The notes beneath the pieces were generated by a model. It ran no database searches. It was given only the letters and a program-made list of their open reading frames with translations, and was not told the DNA's origin. The position numbers and the translations under genes are program-made. This document shows positions 18,362 through 27,249 of a stretch of 64,000 nt of DNA, piece after piece (position 1 is the first letter of the stretch; each line of letters opens with the position of its first letter). Origin of the DNA: Hyphomicrobiales bacterium (GTDB lineage Bacteria; Pseudomonadota; Alphaproteobacteria; Rhizobiales; Rhizobiaceae); contig UBYX01000010.1 in the NCBI GenBank assembly GCA_900469955.1, positions 1-64,000 on the forward strand, read 5' to 3'.

Positions 18362-18379
18362 GGCCGTTCTCCTTGATGG

Positions 18380-19600
18380 TTACTTGGCCGCCGCCACGGC
18401 GGTGGTGTCCGGTGCGGTGCGGGTATCGACGTCGACGACGACGCTGAGCCCCGCACGCAGATGTTCACGCTCCAGATCCTCCTTCGGGATCGAGATGCGC
18501 ACCGGGACGCGCTGGACGACCTTGGTGAAATTGCCAGTCGCGTTTTCCGGCGGCAGCATCGAGAAGACCGCTCCGGAGGCTGGCGCGATGGATTCGACGG
18601 TGCCGACGATCGGCTGGTCCTCGTAGGCATCGACATGCACGCGCACCTTCGAGCCGGGCTGCAGATGGCCGATCTGCGTTTCCTTGAAGTTCGCCTCGAT
18701 ATAGAGTTCGGTGAGCGGCACGAGCGACGCAAGCCGCTTTCCGGCGGAAACCAAGTCGCCGGTCTGGACTGCTAGGTTGCCGATCACGCCGTCATAGGGG
18801 GCCTTGAGCACGGTGAAGCTCAGGTCGCGGGCCGCCTGATCGCGGGCGAGTTCCTGGGTGCGGACCGTGTTGACCGCTTCCTTGCGCTGCGCCTGCAGGA
18901 GGCCGATATTCGCGTCTGCGGAAGCGACCGCAGCCTGGCCGGCGACGAGATTGGCGCGTGCCTGTTCGAGCGCGATCTTTGCATTGTCTAGGTCCGCAGT
19001 GGTGCCGACGGATTTCGCGGCGAGCTCGCTGGCGCGCTTCTGGGTGATCTCGGCGCCACGTACTGCCGCTTCGAGGGCACCCTGCTGCGCCTTGGACTGC
19101 TCGAGCGCAGCTTGAGCCCCGACGATCTGGGCATCGATGCGCGCGATCGCCAGATTGGCGGATTCGATGGCCGCTTCTGCTTTTTCAAGCGCCAGCTTAT
19201 AATCCCCGTTATCAAGGGTGACGAGGGGATCGCCGGCCTTGACGGACTGGTTTTCGACGACGTTTACTTTTGCAACGTAACCGGAGACCTTGGGGGAAAT
19301 GACGGCGAGGTTGCCTTCCACATAGGCATCGTCGGTCGAGACGAGGAACCGACCGTCGGTCCACCAGTTGTAACCATACCATCCGGCGCCGCTGAGGAGG
19401 GCAAGCGCAATGACTGGCAATAGAAATCCACGCCGCTTCCTCTTTTCGGGCGCCTTGGCAGCAGCCGGAGCGGCGATCGCTTCTGCCGCGGGCTGCTCCG
19501 GTGTCGGCCGCTCCTTGCGGGCCTCGGCTTCGTTGGCGCCAATATCGTCCGTCGTTACGGCGCGCAATGCGCCACCATTTTGAGAGGCCGTCATGTTCAT
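18380..19600 (-). CDS. HlyD/EmrA-family membrane fusion protein
   Basis: Periplasmic adaptor of an EmrAB-type efflux pump. A cytoplasmic N-terminus is followed by one anchor (FLLPVIALALLSGAGWYGYN), the biotinyl-lipoyl half-motifs VSTDDAYVEGN and FTVLKAPYDGVIG, and a long alpha-hairpin rich in Ala/Gln/Glu (about 130-240). Start at 19600 or 19594; the longest reading (19624) would begin inside the operator and has no ribosome-binding site. It is cotranscribed with the MFS gene. Inducer and drug range are unknown. Confidence 0.9.
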   Translation of the reverse strand: MNMTASQNGGALRAVTTDDIGANEAEARKERPTPEQPAAEAIAAPAAAKAPEKRKRRGFLLPVIALALLSGAGWYGYNWWTDGRFLVSTDDAYVEGNLAVISPKVSGYVAKVNVVENQSVKAGDPLVTLDNGDYKLALEKAEAAIESANLAIARIDAQIVGAQAALEQSKAQQGALEAAVRGAEITQKRASELAAKSVGTTADLDNAKIALEQARANLVAGQAAVASADANIGLLQAQRKEAVNTVRTQELARDQAARDLSFTVLKAPYDGVIGNLAVQTGDLVSAGKRLASLVPLTELYIEANFKETQIGHLQPGSKVRVHVDAYEDQPIVGTVESIAPASGAVFSMLPPENATGNFTKVVQRVPVRISIPKEDLEREHLRAGLSVVVDVDTRTAPDTTAVAAAK

Positions 19601-19630
19601 GTACCGTCTTTGGGAGTTCAGCATTCCATC

Positions 19631-19644
19631 GAACCGTTCGGTTC
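19631..19644. promoter_or_regulatory. TetR-type operator 1 (emr side)
   Basis: GAACCGTTCGGTTC is a near-perfect 14-bp palindrome directly upstream of the adaptor gene. Its partner at 19691 is identical except for one base and both are preceded by ATC. Centre-to-centre distance is 60 bp. Confidence 0.8.
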
Positions 19645-19651
19645 AGTGAGC

Positions 19652-19657
19652 TTGACA
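19652..19657 (+). promoter_or_regulatory. Probable -35 box of the tetR promoter
   Basis: TTGACA is on the plus strand between the two operators. A weak -10 (CATATC) follows 17 bases later, just ahead of operator 2, so bound repressor would cover the start of transcription. Confidence 0.45.
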
Positions 19658-19690
19658 TAGACCTTTCGATGACACATATCAAGGGCAATC

Positions 19691-19704
19691 GAACCGCTCG
19701 GTTC
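19691..19704. promoter_or_regulatory. TetR-type operator 2 (tetR side)
   Basis: GAACCGCTCGGTTC, a 14-bp palindrome 24 bases upstream of the TetR start. One base differs from operator 1. The position implies autorepression. Confidence 0.8.
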
Positions 19705-19727
19705 GAAAAGGTTAAAAAAGGCATCAA

Positions 19728-20429
19728 ATGGCCAGACAGATAACGAAACAGGAGAAATCCGATCCGGTTGCAGCCGGACGTTTCGCGGCGGGAGAAGACC
19801 CCGCGAAACGGGAACAGATCATCGACGGCGCGAGCCGGGTCTTCATGAAGCTCGGCTTCGACGCGGCGAGCATGAACGATATCACCCGCGAGGCGGGGGT
19901 TTCGAAGGGCACGATCTACGTATACTTTCAGAACAAGGAAGATCTCTTCGCTGCCCTCGTCGCACGCGAGAAGGAACGGGTCACGCTGCGGATGCGCGAT
20001 ATTCTCGCCGGCAGCGAGGAGGTCGAAGAGGGACTCTACCGCTTCGGGATCAACTTCGTGGCGCATATCACATCCATGCAGGTGATCAACGCCATGCGGA
20101 CCGTGATCGGCGTCGTAGACCGCATGCCGAGCCTTTGTCGGCAGTTCTTCAATTCGCCCTCGATGAATGTCCGCACCGTGCTGGACGACTTCATCAGGCG
20201 ACACGTGGCGCTGGGCAATCTGAACGTCGAACACAGCGATCTGGCTGCGCGCCAGTTCATCGACATGACGAGCGGCACGTTCTTCAAGTTGAGGCTGTTC
20301 GGCGATCTTTGCGACGCTCCTCCGCAGGCCGAAATTGACGAGGTCGTCAACGGCGCCATCAAGGTGTTCATGGCTGCCTATGGCGTTCATGACACATCCG
20401 TGATCGCAAAAGAGACCGAACAGGCCTGA
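19728..20429 (+). CDS. TetR/AcrR family transcriptional repressor of the divergent efflux pump
   Basis: A 233-residue repressor. The N-terminal HTH spans REQIIDGASRVFMKLGFDAAS and MNDITREAGVSKGTIYVYFQ, then NKEDLFAALVAREKE. The C-terminal part (100-220) is a helical ligand-binding domain related to the AefR-like group. It lies divergent from the efflux pair with two matched palindromes in the 127-base gap. It is therefore predicted to repress the pump and itself until a toxic ligand binds. Confidence 0.92.
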   Translation: MARQITKQEKSDPVAAGRFAAGEDPAKREQIIDGASRVFMKLGFDAASMNDITREAGVSKGTIYVYFQNKEDLFAALVAREKERVTLRMRDILAGSEEVEEGLYRFGINFVAHITSMQVINAMRTVIGVVDRMPSLCRQFFNSPSMNVRTVLDDFIRRHVALGNLNVEHSDLAARQFIDMTSGTFFKLRLFGDLCDAPPQAEIDEVVNGAIKVFMAAYGVHDTSVIAKETEQA

Positions 20430-20433
20430 TTTC

Positions 20434-20489
20434 GGCGGTTGTCACGCAACCGCCCCTTGTCTTCCCGCTGCCGATCCTTAAATCGGCAG
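20434..20489 (+). other. Two hairpins between tetR and terC
   Basis: GGCGGTTG/CAACCGCC (20434-20454) and CTGCCGAT/ATCGGCAG (20468-20489) lie in the 94-base gap. The first may end the tetR transcript, although no U-run follows. The yybP-ykoY manganese riboswitch sometimes found before terC is not recognisable here. Confidence 0.4.
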
Positions 20490-20523
20490 GCGATCATCTT
20501 TTGCGATTGAAAGGGAAGACTGG

Positions 20524-21279
20524 ATGGATATTGCAGCGCTTGTAGCAGACCCGGCGGCCTGGGTAGCGCTCGTTACACTTGTGGTCATGGAAGTGGTGCT
20601 CGGCATCGACAACCTGATCTTCATCTCCATCCTCACCAACAAGCTTCCGGCGGAGCACCGCGACAGGGCCCGCAAGATCGGCATCGGGCTCGCGCTGATC
20701 ATGCGCCTGGCCCTGCTCGGCACGATCGCCTGGATCGTCCAGTTGACCAATCCGCTCTTCGAGCTTTTCGGTCATGCGTTTTCCTGGAAGGACATCATCC
20801 TGATCGCCGGGGGCCTCTTCCTCGTCTGGAAGGCGACGAAGGAAATCCACCACAACGTCGATCCGGAGGATCACAAGGAGGATATGGTAGGCGGTACGGC
20901 CAGCGTCTCTTTTGCAGCCGCCATCGGGCAGATCCTCCTCCTCGATCTGGTCTTCTCGATCGACAGCATCATCACGGCCGTCGGCATGACCGAACATCTG
21001 CCGATCATGATCGTCGCAGTGGTCGCGGCGGTGACCGTGATGCTTGTGGCCGCCGCGCCGCTTGCCAACTTCATCGAGAAGAACCCGACGATCGTGATGC
21101 TGGCGCTCGGCTTCCTGCTGATGATCGGCACGACACTGATCGCCGACGGCATGGGCTTCCATGTGCCCAAGGGCTACGTCTATTCGGCCATGGCCTTCTC
21201 GGCGCTGGTCGAAATCCTGAACATGATCGCGCGCAACGCCCGCCGGAAGAAGAAGACCGGGCAGCAGACGCTGCACTGA
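20524..21279 (+). CDS. TerC family integral membrane protein
   Basis: Inner-membrane protein of 251 residues with about seven hydrophobic segments. The conserved acidic membrane motifs [19 protein letters not shown] and [18 protein letters not shown] are present, as is [15 protein letters not shown]. The family is linked to tellurite resistance and to export or metalation roles for manganese/calcium. GGGAAGACTGG precedes the ATG. A shared terminator separates it from the convergent peroxidase. A metal-homeostasis role is by family only. Confidence 0.9.
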   Translation: MDIAALVADPAAWVALVTLVVMEVVLGIDNLIFISILTNKLPAEHRDRARKIGIGLALIMRLALLGTIAWIVQLTNPLFELFGHAFSWKDIILIAGGLFLVWKATKEIHHNVDPEDHKEDMVGGTASVSFAAAIGQILLLDLVFSIDSIITAVGMTEHLPIMIVAVVAAVTVMLVAAAPLANFIEKNPTIVMLALGFLLMIGTTLIADGMGFHVPKGYVYSAMAFSALVEILNMIARNARRKKKTGQQTLH

Positions 21280-21293
21280 AAAACGCGGATGCG

Positions 21294-21325
21294 AAAGGGC
21301 GCCACCGGCGCCCTTTAATTCTTCG
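21294..21325 (+). terminator. Terminator between terC and the peroxidase gene
   Basis: AAAGGGCGCC (21294-21303) pairs with GGCGCCCTTT (21307-21316), followed by AATTCTT on the plus strand. The stem includes the stop codon of the convergent peroxidase gene and may act in both directions. Confidence 0.7.
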
Positions 21326-21860
21326 CCAGTTCCCGATCGATCGCCGCGACGAGACGGCTGTCTTCCGCCGTGACATCGGGCGCGAAACGGGCGACGATCT
21401 CGCCATCGCGGTCGATCAGGAATTTTTCGAAATTCCAGAGGATTTCATCGTCGTCTGCGACTTCCATGGCGAAGCTGCGCAGGCGCTCCCTCATCGGACC
21501 ATCGCCGGTGGTCGCCATGCCCGAGCCCGTAAGCTCCTTGTAGAGCGGGTGCTTGTCTTCGCCCTTCACCGAGATTTTCGAAAAGATCGGAAACTTGACG
21601 TCGTAAGTCAGGGTGCAGAACTCGACGATCTCGGCGTCCGTTCCTGGCTCCTGCCCCTTGAAATTGTTGGCCGGAAAGGCCGCGATAACGAAGCCCCGCT
21701 CCCGCTTGTCTTCATAGAGATTTTCAAGACCTTCATACTGCTTAGTCAGGCCGCATTTGGAGGCGACGTTGACAATCAGTATCACCTTGCCCCTGAACTC
21801 GTTGAGAGACGTTTCACGGCCATCGGCCAGTTTCACTGGAATGTTCAAAACGGAACTCAT
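21315..21860 (-). CDS. Glutathione peroxidase family protein (thiol peroxidase)
   Basis: Reduces hydroperoxides using glutathione or thioredoxin; probably cytoplasmic. 181 residues with the peroxidatic Cys in VNVASKCGLT, the second motif FPANNFKGQEPG, FCTLTYDVKFP (a candidate resolving Cys) and WNFEKFLIDRDG with the catalytic Trp/Asn. It uses Cys, not selenocysteine. Start at ATG 21860 with GAGGAC upstream; a TTG two codons earlier is less likely. Confidence 0.93.
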   Translation of the reverse strand: MSSVLNIPVKLADGRETSLNEFRGKVILIVNVASKCGLTKQYEGLENLYEDKRERGFVIAAFPANNFKGQEPGTDAEIVEFCTLTYDVKFPIFSKISVKGEDKHPLYKELTGSGMATTGDGPMRERLRSFAMEVADDDEILWNFEKFLIDRDGEIVARFAPDVTAEDSRLVAAIDRELAKN

Positions 21861-22055
21861 CGGCAAAATGTCCTCGAAAATGAAATGGGTCGGGCCGACA
21901 AACTATTCCCGTAGGAACCGTTGTCCAGGAGACAATTGTCCGATTGCAGGTGGAGCGACCTGGACGCTATATCCCAGGGAACTTCGGCAGGTGCGCCGAA
22001 GTTAAGAGAGCACCTTCATTCCGGCATTTTCGCCAACCTCCTCGCCTGGAGCCTT

Positions 22056-23828
22056 ATGACCACACAGCAGATCCTCGCGTTTTCCGTCATCGCCATCATG
22101 ATGGCGGTCTTCATCTGGGATCGGTTCCGCTATGACGTGGTCGCCTGCTGTGCGCTCATATTGGCGGTATCTCTCGGCGTCGTGCCGGTCGACAAGGCAT
22201 TTTCAGGCTTCTCCGATGACATCGTCATCATCGTCGGCAGTGCGCTGATCGTCAGCGCCGGGGTGGCGCGGTCCGGCATCGTCGATACCGCCATCAAGAG
22301 ATTCTTCCCGAACCTCGATACGCTTCATACGCAGCTCGCGCTTTTGATGATCGTCGTGGCGCTGCTCTCCGCTTTCATCAAGAACATCGGGGCTTTGGCG
22401 ATCATGATGCCGGTCGCCTTTCAGTTTGCGAAGAAATCCGGAGCCTCGCCATCGAAATACCTGATGCCGATGGCGTTTTCGGCCCTGCTCGGCGGGCTGA
22501 TGACGCAGATCGGCACATCGCCGAACATCGTCGTCTCGCGGCTGCGGGAAGAGCTGACCGGCACGTCCTTCACCATGTTCGACTTCACGCCGATGGGCGT
22601 GATCCTGACGCTGGTTGGCGTCACCTTCCTGCTCTTCTTCCACTGGCTGGTGCCGAGCCGGACAAAACAGAACAGTTCGATCGAGGAAGCTATCGAAATC
22701 AAGAACTATACATCGGAGGTCTCAGTGACCGCCCAGTCGACGGTTCTGGAGAAATCCATCGGGGATCTCCTGAAGCTCGGAGACGGGGAGGCCATCGCGA
22801 CAGCGGTTCTGCGGGGCACGACGCGCATGTCGCCCTTTCCCGATCTCGCATTGCGGGAAGGCGACGTCGTGCTTCTGGAAGGGCCCTCCACGGCGCTCGA
22901 CAGGATCGCCTCCAGCGGCAAGCTCAAGCTCTCGGGCAAACCGTTGACGCAGAAGGGCCAGGTGCAGCCGGACGTCATTTCCGTCGAGGCGATCGTCAGC
23001 CAGGAGTCCTCGCTGACAGGGCTTTCGGCAAAGGAACTGGCGCTGTCCTACACGCGCGGGGTCAACCTGCTGGCGATCAGCCGTCGCGGCGAACGGCTGA
23101 AGGAGCGGCTCGGCCAGCTGACGCTGATGGCGGGCGACGTGCTTGTGCTGCAAGGGAGCCGCAAGAACTTCCCCGCGGTGTTGCAGGATTTCTCCCTGCT
23201 GCCGCTTGCCCAGAGAGAAGTACTGCTCGGAACGCATCGCCGCGCCTTCGTGCCGATTATCATTCTGGCACTCGCCATGGCGGCCACGGCCGTCGGGATC
23301 GCGCCGGTGCCGGTCGCATTTTTCGCGGCAGCGCTGGGAATGGTGGTCTTTCGCGCCATTCCGCTGACCGATTTCTACAAGGCCGTCGACGGCCCGATCC
23401 TCGTCATGCTGGCGGCACTCATTCCCGTCTCCGATTCCCTGCGCACGACCGGCGGCAGCGAGCTGATCGCCGGCTGGCTGGGCAATGTCGCGGCAAGTCT
23501 TCCGGCCTGGGGGGCGCTGGGCCTGATCCTGGTCACCGCCATGGCGGTCACTCCCTTCCTGAACAATGCAGCAACCGTGCTAGTGATGGGACCGATCGCC
23601 GCAAGCTTTGCGACCAATCTCGGCTTCAGGCCGGAGGCCTTCCTGATGGCGGTAGCGATCGGCGCCGGCTGCGATTTCCTGACCCCTGTCGGCCATCAGT
23701 GCAACACGCTTGTCTTCGGCCCGGGCGGCTACAAATTCTCCGACTACCCGCGCCTCGGCCTGCCGCTTTCGTTCCTCATCGTGCTCGTCAGCGTGCCGGC
23801 ACTGCTCTATGTCTGGCCGGTAGGATAG
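22056..23828 (+). CDS. SLC13/DASS-type carrier with RCK_C domains
   Basis: Inner-membrane anion or sodium/sulfate/dicarboxylate symporter-like protein, 590 residues. It has membrane blocks before and after a cytoplasmic insert (about 205-390) that resembles two TrkA-C/RCK_C regulatory domains. Visible: AFIKNIGALAIMMPVAFQFA, LMTQIGTSPNIVVSR and VTPFLNNAATVLVMGPIA, the paired NxA/T motifs of the family, and PVGHQCNTLVFGPGGY. Start at 22056, with TGGAG upstream; the 45 extra codons before it lack family similarity. Substrate not predictable (sulfate, dicarboxylate or other anion). Confidence 0.88.
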   Translation: MTTQQILAFSVIAIMMAVFIWDRFRYDVVACCALILAVSLGVVPVDKAFSGFSDDIVIIVGSALIVSAGVARSGIVDTAIKRFFPNLDTLHTQLALLMIVVALLSAFIKNIGALAIMMPVAFQFAKKSGASPSKYLMPMAFSALLGGLMTQIGTSPNIVVSRLREELTGTSFTMFDFTPMGVILTLVGVTFLLFFHWLVPSRTKQNSSIEEAIEIKNYTSEVSVTAQSTVLEKSIGDLLKLGDGEAIATAVLRGTTRMSPFPDLALREGDVVLLEGPSTALDRIASSGKLKLSGKPLTQKGQVQPDVISVEAIVSQESSLTGLSAKELALSYTRGVNLLAISRRGERLKERLGQLTLMAGDVLVLQGSRKNFPAVLQDFSLLPLAQREVLLGTHRRAFVPIIILALAMAATAVGIAPVPVAFFAAALGMVVFRAIPLTDFYKAVDGPILVMLAALIPVSDSLRTTGGSELIAGWLGNVAASLPAWGALGLILVTAMAVTPFLNNAATVLVMGPIAASFATNLGFRPEAFLMAVAIGAGCDFLTPVGHQCNTLVFGPGGYKFSDYPRLGLPLSFLIVLVSVPALLYVWPVG

Positions 23829-23843
23829 GATTGCGGCCAAAAA

Positions 23844-23873
23844 CCTTGACGCCTGCGACTGAATATGCGCTAA
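23844..23873 (+). promoter_or_regulatory. Possible gltX promoter
   Basis: CTTGAC at 23844-23849 resembles the rhizobial -35 consensus. A weak -10-like CGCTAA follows 17 bases downstream. It lies about 75 bases before the gltX start. Confidence 0.3.
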
Positions 23874-23945
23874 GGCCTGCCTCAAATCCGTGATCCCCGA
23901 TAAGCAGGTTCGCGCCGCCACAGGCGCCAAGATCGAGCAATATTC

Positions 23946-25403
23946 ATGACAACGACCGGCCCCCGCGTCCGCATCGCTCCCTCGCCCACCGGCGAGCCGC
24001 ATGTCGGCACCGCCTATATCGCGCTCTTCAACTACCTCTTCGCCAAGAAGCACGGCGGCACCTTCATCCTGCGCATCGAGGATACCGACGCGACGCGCTC
24101 GACGCTGGAATTCGAACAGAAGGTTCTGGATGCGCTGAAATGGACCGGCCTCAGCTGGTCGGAAGGTCCCGATGTCGGCGGCCCTTATGGCCCCTATCGC
24201 CAGTCGGACCGCAAGGCGATGTACCAGCCCTATGGCCAGGAGCTTCTGGACAAGGGCCACGCCTTCCGCTGCTTCTGCACACCCGAGCGCCTGGAACAGA
24301 TGCGCGAGGCGCAGCGCGCCGCCGGCAAACCACCAAAATATGACGGTCTCTGCCTGAACCTCAAGGCCGAGGAAGTGACTTCGCGCATGGCGGCCGGCGA
24401 AGCCACCGTCATCCGCATGAAAATCCCGACCGAAGGAAATTGCGAATTCCACGACGGCGTCTATGGCGACGTGTCGATCCCGTGGGATTCGGTCGACATG
24501 CAGGTGCTGATCAAGGCCGACGGCATGCCGACCTATCATATGGCCAACGTCATCGACGACCATCTGATGAAGATCACCCATGTGGCGCGCGGCGAGGAAT
24601 GGCTGGCATCCGTGCCGAAGCACATCCTGCTCTACCGCTATTTCGGCTGGGAGCAGCCGGTATTCATGCATCTCTCGCTAATGAGGAACGCCGACAAGTC
24701 GAAGCTGTCGAAGCGCAAGAACCCGACCTCGATCTCCTATTATTCGGCGCTCGGCTACCTGCCGGAAGCGTTGATGAACTTCCTCGGCCTGTTCTTCGTG
24801 CAGATCCCGGAAGGCGAGGAAATGCTGACCATGGACGAGCTCACCGAAAAGTTCGATCCGGACAACCTGTCCAAGGCCGGCGCGATCTTCGACATCCAGA
24901 AGCTCGACTGGCTGAACGGCCGCTGGATCCGCGAGAAGCTGTCGCCGGAAGACTTTATTGCCCGCACGCTCGAATGGGCCTCGGAAAACAGCCGCCTGAC
25001 GGAGGGCCTGAAGCTCTCGCAGAGCCGCATCTCCAAGCTTGGCGAACTGCCGGGCCTTGCAGGCTTCCTGCTCTCCAACGATGTCGGCCTGACGCCCGCT
25101 TCCTTCGCCGGCCTCAAGACCAGCCCGGCCGAGACTCTTGAAATCCTGCAGACCGTTCAGGCCGATCTGGAAAAGATGATCGAATGGAATGTCGAGTCGA
25201 TCGATGCCGAGCTGCGGGCGATCTCCGACAAGCTCGGAAAGAAGCTGCGCGTGGTAACCCCGCCGCTTTTCGTCGCGGTTTCCGGATCTTCCCGCTCGCT
25301 TCCGCTGTTTGACTCGATGGCGCTGCTCGGCCGCTCGGTCGTACGCCAGCGGCTGAAGATCGCCGCAACGGTGGTGGCTTCGATGGTAGGAAGCGGAACG
25401 TAG
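23946..25403 (+). CDS. gltX: Glutamate--tRNA ligase
   Basis: Class I aminoacyl-tRNA synthetase charging tRNA-Glu (and possibly tRNA-Gln for the transamidation route used by alphaproteobacteria). 485 residues. The HIGH-type motif is PSPTGEPHVGTAY (12-24), the KMSKS-type loop is SKLSKRKNP, and the C-terminal anticodon-binding helical domain follows. Rhizobia often carry two gltX genes; this could be either. It is followed by palindromic repeat C and then lysS. Confidence 0.96.
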   Translation: MTTTGPRVRIAPSPTGEPHVGTAYIALFNYLFAKKHGGTFILRIEDTDATRSTLEFEQKVLDALKWTGLSWSEGPDVGGPYGPYRQSDRKAMYQPYGQELLDKGHAFRCFCTPERLEQMREAQRAAGKPPKYDGLCLNLKAEEVTSRMAAGEATVIRMKIPTEGNCEFHDGVYGDVSIPWDSVDMQVLIKADGMPTYHMANVIDDHLMKITHVARGEEWLASVPKHILLYRYFGWEQPVFMHLSLMRNADKSKLSKRKNPTSISYYSALGYLPEALMNFLGLFFVQIPEGEEMLTMDELTEKFDPDNLSKAGAIFDIQKLDWLNGRWIREKLSPEDFIARTLEWASENSRLTEGLKLSQSRISKLGELPGLAGFLLSNDVGLTPASFAGLKTSPAETLEILQTVQADLEKMIEWNVESIDAELRAISDKLGKKLRVVTPPLFVAVSGSSRSLPLFDSMALLGRSVVRQRLKIAATVVASMVGSGT

Positions 25404-25412
25404 GGGCTGTAG

Positions 25413-25527
25413 CCCCCTCATCCGCCTGCCGGCACCTTCCCCCCGAGGGGAGAAGAGGATTGCGGCACTGGCGGCATACTCTAGTCCCCCCCTCTCCCCC
25501 TCGGGGAGAGGATAGGGTGAGGGGGCC
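25413..25527. repeat. Rhizobial intergenic palindromic repeat C (gltX-lysS)
   Basis: Starts CCCCTCATCCG-CCTGCCGGCACCTTC and ends with GGTGAGGGGG, enclosing CCCCGAGGGGAGAAG and CCCTCGGGGAGAGG palindromes. It shares its left arm and core with repeat B at 13.9-14.1 kb, so both belong to one dispersed family. Confidence 0.75.
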
Positions 25528-25580
25528 GAAGGCTCCGCATTACAATTGATCTGCGGCGATATCGCCGAAAGGCAAACAAG

Positions 25581-27080
25581 ATGACCGACAACAACACGAC
25601 CGAAACCGCCCTCTCCTCCGACGCGACGCAGGTGCGCGCCCAGAAGCTTGCCATCCTTCGCGAGAAGGTCGGCGACGTCTATCCGGCGCATTTCCATCGC
25701 ACGATGACCAACGGGGAACTGGCCGAGAAGTACAAGAACCTCGAAGCCGACGTCGAGACACAGGATATCGTGACCGTCGCCGGCCGGGTCTATTCCTCGC
25801 GCAATTCGGGCATGTTCATGGATATCCATGACGCCTCCGGAAAGGTGCAGATCTTCTCGCACAAGGACACCACCCCGGAGGACGCCCGCGCGCTTCTCTC
25901 GCTGATCGATATCGGCGACATCATCGGGGTGACGGGCGTCGTGCGCCGCACCAAGCGCGGCGAGCTGACGATCAACGCCCAATCGATCATCATGCTCACC
26001 AAGTCGCTGCTGCCGATGCCCGAAAAGTGGCACGGCCTGTCGGACGTTGAGCTGCGCTACCGCAAGCGGCATCTCGACATCATGACCAATGAGGAATCGA
26101 AGCTCCGCTTCCAGCAGAGAAGCCGCATCGTCTCCGGCATCCGCCGCTTCATGGAAAACGACGGTTTCATGGAAGTCGAGACCCCGATGCTGCATTCGGT
26201 CTATGGCGGCGCCACCGCCGAGCCGTTCAAGACGCACCACAACACGCTGAAGCTCGACATGTACCTGCGAATCGCGCCGGAACTGTTCCTGAAGCGCACG
26301 CTGGTCTCCGGCCTCACCGACAAGGTGTTCGAGATCAACCGAAACTTCCGCAACGAAGGCGTTTCCACCCGGCACAATCCTGAATTCACGATGATGGAGT
26401 GCTACTGGGCCTATGCCGACTACGAGGACATCATGGACCTCGTGGAGCGCATGTTCTCGACGCTCGCCATGACGATCCACGGGTCGACCGAAGTGAAGTT
26501 CGGCGACAAGGAACTGTCGTTCAAGGGCCCGTTCAAGCGTGTGCCCATGCCCGATGCCGTCAAGGAAGCGACCGGCATCGATTTCCTCGCGATGAAGACC
26601 GATGAAGAAGCCCGCACCGCCGCCAAGGCCGCCGGCTTCGCGGTCGAGAAGGACTGGACCTGGGGCGAATGCCTCGCCTTCATCTTCGAGGAGAAGGTCG
26701 AGCCGACGCTGATCCAGCCGAGCCACGTCACCCATTTCCCGAAGGACATCTCCCCCTTCGCCAAGGAAGTTCCGGGTGAACCCCGCCTCGTCGAGCGCTT
26801 CGAGACCTATTGCAACACCTGGGAACTCGGCAACGCCTTTTCGGAACTCAACGATCCGGAAGAACAGCGCCGCCGCATGGTGGAGCAGCTCGAGCAGGCG
26901 CACGCCCGCGGCGAGAAGGAAAAGCAGCTCGATGAGGAGTTCCTGGACGCCATGGACCAGGGCATGCCGCCCGCCGGCGGTTTGGGCATCGGCGTCGACC
27001 GCCTGGTCATGCTCTTGACGGATTCGCCCTCCATCCGCGACGTGATCCTCTTCCCGGCACGGCGCGCAAAGGCGGATTGA
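25581..27080 (+). CDS. lysS: Lysine--tRNA ligase (class II)
   Basis: Charges tRNA-Lys. 499 residues: N-terminal OB-fold anticodon-binding domain (about 65-160) and a class II catalytic core. Motif 2 is NRNFRNEGVSTRHNPEFTMM and motif 3 is GGLGIGVDRLVMLLTDSPSI. The sequence resembles the longer alphaproteobacterial LysS type. A large antisense reading frame across this gene and gltX is only a composition shadow. Confidence 0.95.
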   Translation: MTDNNTTETALSSDATQVRAQKLAILREKVGDVYPAHFHRTMTNGELAEKYKNLEADVETQDIVTVAGRVYSSRNSGMFMDIHDASGKVQIFSHKDTTPEDARALLSLIDIGDIIGVTGVVRRTKRGELTINAQSIIMLTKSLLPMPEKWHGLSDVELRYRKRHLDIMTNEESKLRFQQRSRIVSGIRRFMENDGFMEVETPMLHSVYGGATAEPFKTHHNTLKLDMYLRIAPELFLKRTLVSGLTDKVFEINRNFRNEGVSTRHNPEFTMMECYWAYADYEDIMDLVERMFSTLAMTIHGSTEVKFGDKELSFKGPFKRVPMPDAVKEATGIDFLAMKTDEEARTAAKAAGFAVEKDWTWGECLAFIFEEKVEPTLIQPSHVTHFPKDISPFAKEVPGEPRLVERFETYCNTWELGNAFSELNDPEEQRRRMVEQLEQAHARGEKEKQLDEEFLDAMDQGMPPAGGLGIGVDRLVMLLTDSPSIRDVILFPARRAKAD

Positions 27081-27142
27081 TCGGAGCTATCTTCTCGATG
27101 GGGAGAAGGAGGCGTTCCTCGTCTCCGAAGGCTCTCTCATAC

Positions 27143-27164
27143 AAAAGGGGCGATAGAACGCCCG
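27143..27164 (-). terminator. Possible terminator of the His-rich protein gene
   Basis: On the minus strand GGGCG/CGCCC with a 6-base loop is followed by CTTTTG. It is about 90 bases beyond the stop; the stem is short. Confidence 0.4.
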
Positions 27165-27249
27165 CCGTAGCACCTCTCCCGTCGTGCGAGAGCTTTGCAA
27201 CATGGCCGAAGATCAGGCGACGCCCAATCTGACAGCCATTGCTGCAATA

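Noticed and set aside
20430..20523. yybP-ykoY manganese riboswitch before terC
   Set aside because: Two simple hairpins only; the family consensus loops are missing.
24678..26903. 741-codon minus-strand frame spanning gltX and lysS
   Set aside because: Runs antisense through two housekeeping synthetases and the repeat between them; no credible protein.
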